Assembly (NCBI RefSeq): GCF_003675875.1
Contig: NZ_RCDI01000002.1
Location: 374,786 to 438,785, forward strand
From: Halostella limicola
Lineage (GTDB): Archaea > Halobacteriota > Halobacteria > Halobacteriales > Natronoarchaeaceae
DNA length: 64,000 nt
Direction: 5' to 3'
Part shown: positions 62,707-64,000 of the stretch, one piece after another
How positions within the stretch are numbered: position 1 is the stretch's first letter
How the letters are laid out: each line of letters starts with the position of its first letter
Made by a program: the position numbers and the translations under genes
The notes under the pieces: model-generated
The model's database searches: none
What the model was told of the DNA's origin: nothing
What the model saw: the letters and a program-made list of their open reading frames with translations, nothing else

Positions 62707-64000
62707 TCAGGAGGCGACGCCGTGAGCGTCCGGGTCCTCGCCGTCCGCGGCCGGGAGCGTGAACGAGAACGTCGCACCCTCGCCGGGCTCGGACTCGACC
62801 CAGACGTCGCCGCCGTGGCGCTCGACGATGCGCCGGCAGAGCGCCAGACCGATCCCGGTCCCCTCGTGCTCCTCGCGGCCGTGCAACCGCTCGAACACCT
62901 CGAAGATCCGGTCCTGGTCCTCGGGGTCGATGCCGATACCCTCGTCGCTGACCGAGATCACCCACTCGTTCCCCTCCCGCTCGGCGGAGATGTGCACTCG
63001 CGGCGGCTCGTCGCCGCTGTAGGTGAGCGCGTTGCTCACGAGGTTCTGGACCACCTGCCGCAGTTGGTCGGGGTCGCCCTCGACGCGGGGGAGCGGCTCC
63101 GTTTCGACCTCGGCGTCGCGCTCCTCGATCCGGACCTGCAGGTCGTCGAGGACGTCGCTCGCGACCGCGTCCATGTCGACCGGTTCGAACGGGTCGCCCC
63201 GCGTCTCGACCCGCGAGTACTCGAGCAACCCGTCGATCATGTCGCGCATTCGCCCGGCCCCGTCGACCGCGAACTCGATGAACTCGCGGCCGTCCTCGTC
63301 GAGTTCGTCCGCGTACCGGTTCTCGATCAGCCGGAGGTAGCTGGAGACCATCCGCAGCGGCTCCTGCAGGTCGTGTGACACCGCGTAGGCGAACTGTTCG
63401 AGGCGCTCGTTGGACTCCTCCAGCTTGCGCTGGTACTCCTTGCGCTCGGTGACATCCGCGAACGTGACCACCGCACCCGTGATCCGGTCACCGTCGCGCA
63501 TCGGCGTGCCGCTGACCGAAACCCACACGCGCTCGCCGTCCCGGCGCTCGATCCCGACCTCCACGTCGTGGACCGTCTCGCCGTTCTCCAGGATCCGGTA
63601 GGTAGGGGTCTCGTCGGGAGCGATCGCGGTTCCGTCCGAGGCGATCGGCTTCAGCAGCTCGGTCCGTCGCTCCTGGTCGCCGACCGCGTCGGGCAAGTAC
63701 CCCAGGATCTCCTCGGTTCGGTCGTTGACGAGGTCGAACGCGCCGTCGGCGTCGAGGGTCGCGATCCCGACGGGGCTCGTCTCGACGATCCGCTCGATGA
63801 GGTTCCGCTCCTCGCGCAGCGCCTGTTCTCGCTCCTTGCGCTCGGTGATGTCCCGGATGATGCCCGTGAAGAGCTGCTCGCCCTCGTACTCGATCTCGCT
63901 GAACGAGATCGCGAGCGGGATCTCCGTCCCGTCCGCGCGCACGCCGGGCAGTTCGACGTAGTCCCAGTCGAGGGTGCGCTCGCCCGTTTCGAGGTATCGC
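62707..64000 (-). CDS. PAS sensor histidine kinase, 5' end beyond the window
   Basis: Partial protein of about 430 residues. From the window edge: the end of one PAS domain (FTGIIRDITERKERE), a second PAS (NLIERIVETSPVGIATLD), the HisKA box FAYAVSHDLQEPLRMVSSYL, and HATPase_c motifs NLVSNALTYS, SDEGIGIDPEDQ and GTGIGLALCRRIVER. The frame stays open to the last base, so more sensor domains lie upstream. Bacteriophytochrome-like HisKA phosphoacceptor subtype. Confidence 0.92.
   Translation of the reverse strand, partial: RYLETGERTLDWDYVELPGVRADGTEIPLAISFSEIEYEGEQLFTGIIRDITERKEREQALREERNLIERIVETSPVGIATLDADGAFDLVNDRTEEILGYLPDAVGDQERRTELLKPIASDGTAIAPDETPTYRILENGETVHDVEVGIERRDGERVWVSVSGTPMRDGDRITGAVVTFADVTERKEYQRKLEESNERLEQFAYAVSHDLQEPLRMVSSYLRLIENRYADELDEDGREFIEFAVDGAGRMRDMIDGLLEYSRVETRGDPFEPVDMDAVASDVLDDLQVRIEERDAEVETEPLPRVEGDPDQLRQVVQNLVSNALTYSGDEPPRVHISAEREGNEWVISVSDEGIGIDPEDQDRIFEVFERLHGREEHEGTGIGLALCRRIVERHGGDVWVESEPGEGATFSFTLPAADGEDPDAHGVAS

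Overview
The window is chromosomal DNA of a halophilic archaeon (class Halobacteria). It has very high GC, strongly acidic predicted proteins, TATA boxes about 26-29 nt before start codons (leaderless transcripts), a TFB gene, a PAC2 chaperone, an archaeal XPB/Bax1 pair, a CetZ-type tubulin and a Tat-exported nitrate reductase. The genus cannot be fixed from the sequence alone. No insertion sequence, prophage or CRISPR array was seen. Coding density is high, and most of the unusual material is small or lies in regulatory gaps.

Region by region. 0-10 kb: an acid-CoA ligase, a short-chain dehydrogenase, three tandem GNAT acetyltransferases led by a 35-codon mini-ORF, a broken SLC1-type dicarboxylate symporter (frameshift plus amber codon), an MFS carrier divergent from an AtoE-like short-chain fatty acid carrier, a 101-bp palindromic element, and an incomplete AMP-ligase-like protein. 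The theme is short-chain acid uptake and activation. 10-18 kb: dnaJ, dnaK and grpE, interrupted by an orphan Rieske fusion protein and a conserved haloarchaeal protein. 18-25 kb: XPB-like helicase and Bax1-like nuclease around a lipoprotein gene, a pentapeptide-repeat potassium-channel-like protein, an RNA m5C methyltransferase with a companion protein, and a PAC2 protein. 25-30 kb: a PAS histidine kinase and a NitT/TauT/Ssu-type ABC importer. 30-42 kb: mixed housekeeping genes (aminotransferase, UbiA prenyltransferase, YchF-type GTPase, TFB, phosphoribosyltransferase, bactofilin-like protein, HNH-like protein, citramalate/isopropylmalate synthase, amidase). 42-45 kb: cetZ with palindromic operators, tRNA-Ser(CGA), MoxR, DoxX.

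45.5-57.6 kb holds the main system: an eleven-gene, tightly coupled respiratory nitrate reductase operon. The order is small membrane protein, Rieske, cytochrome b, mini membrane protein, NarG, NarH, heme-b-type gamma-like subunit, NarJ/TorD chaperone, an unrecognised membrane protein, a HEAT-repeat protein with a Cys/His-rich head, and an Mrp/NBP35-type P-loop ATPase with added domains. The Rieske/cytochrome b pair probably carries electrons from quinol to NarGH on the outer face of the membrane. The last three genes look like an accessory or maturation module. Three inverted-repeat sites and a 27-codon mini-ORF lie in the 334-bp gap before it. 57.6-64 kb: an F420/FMN-type split-barrel protein, the DUF4129-DUF58 membrane operon, an NADP-dependent oxidoreductase, and a second PAS histidine kinase that runs off the right edge.
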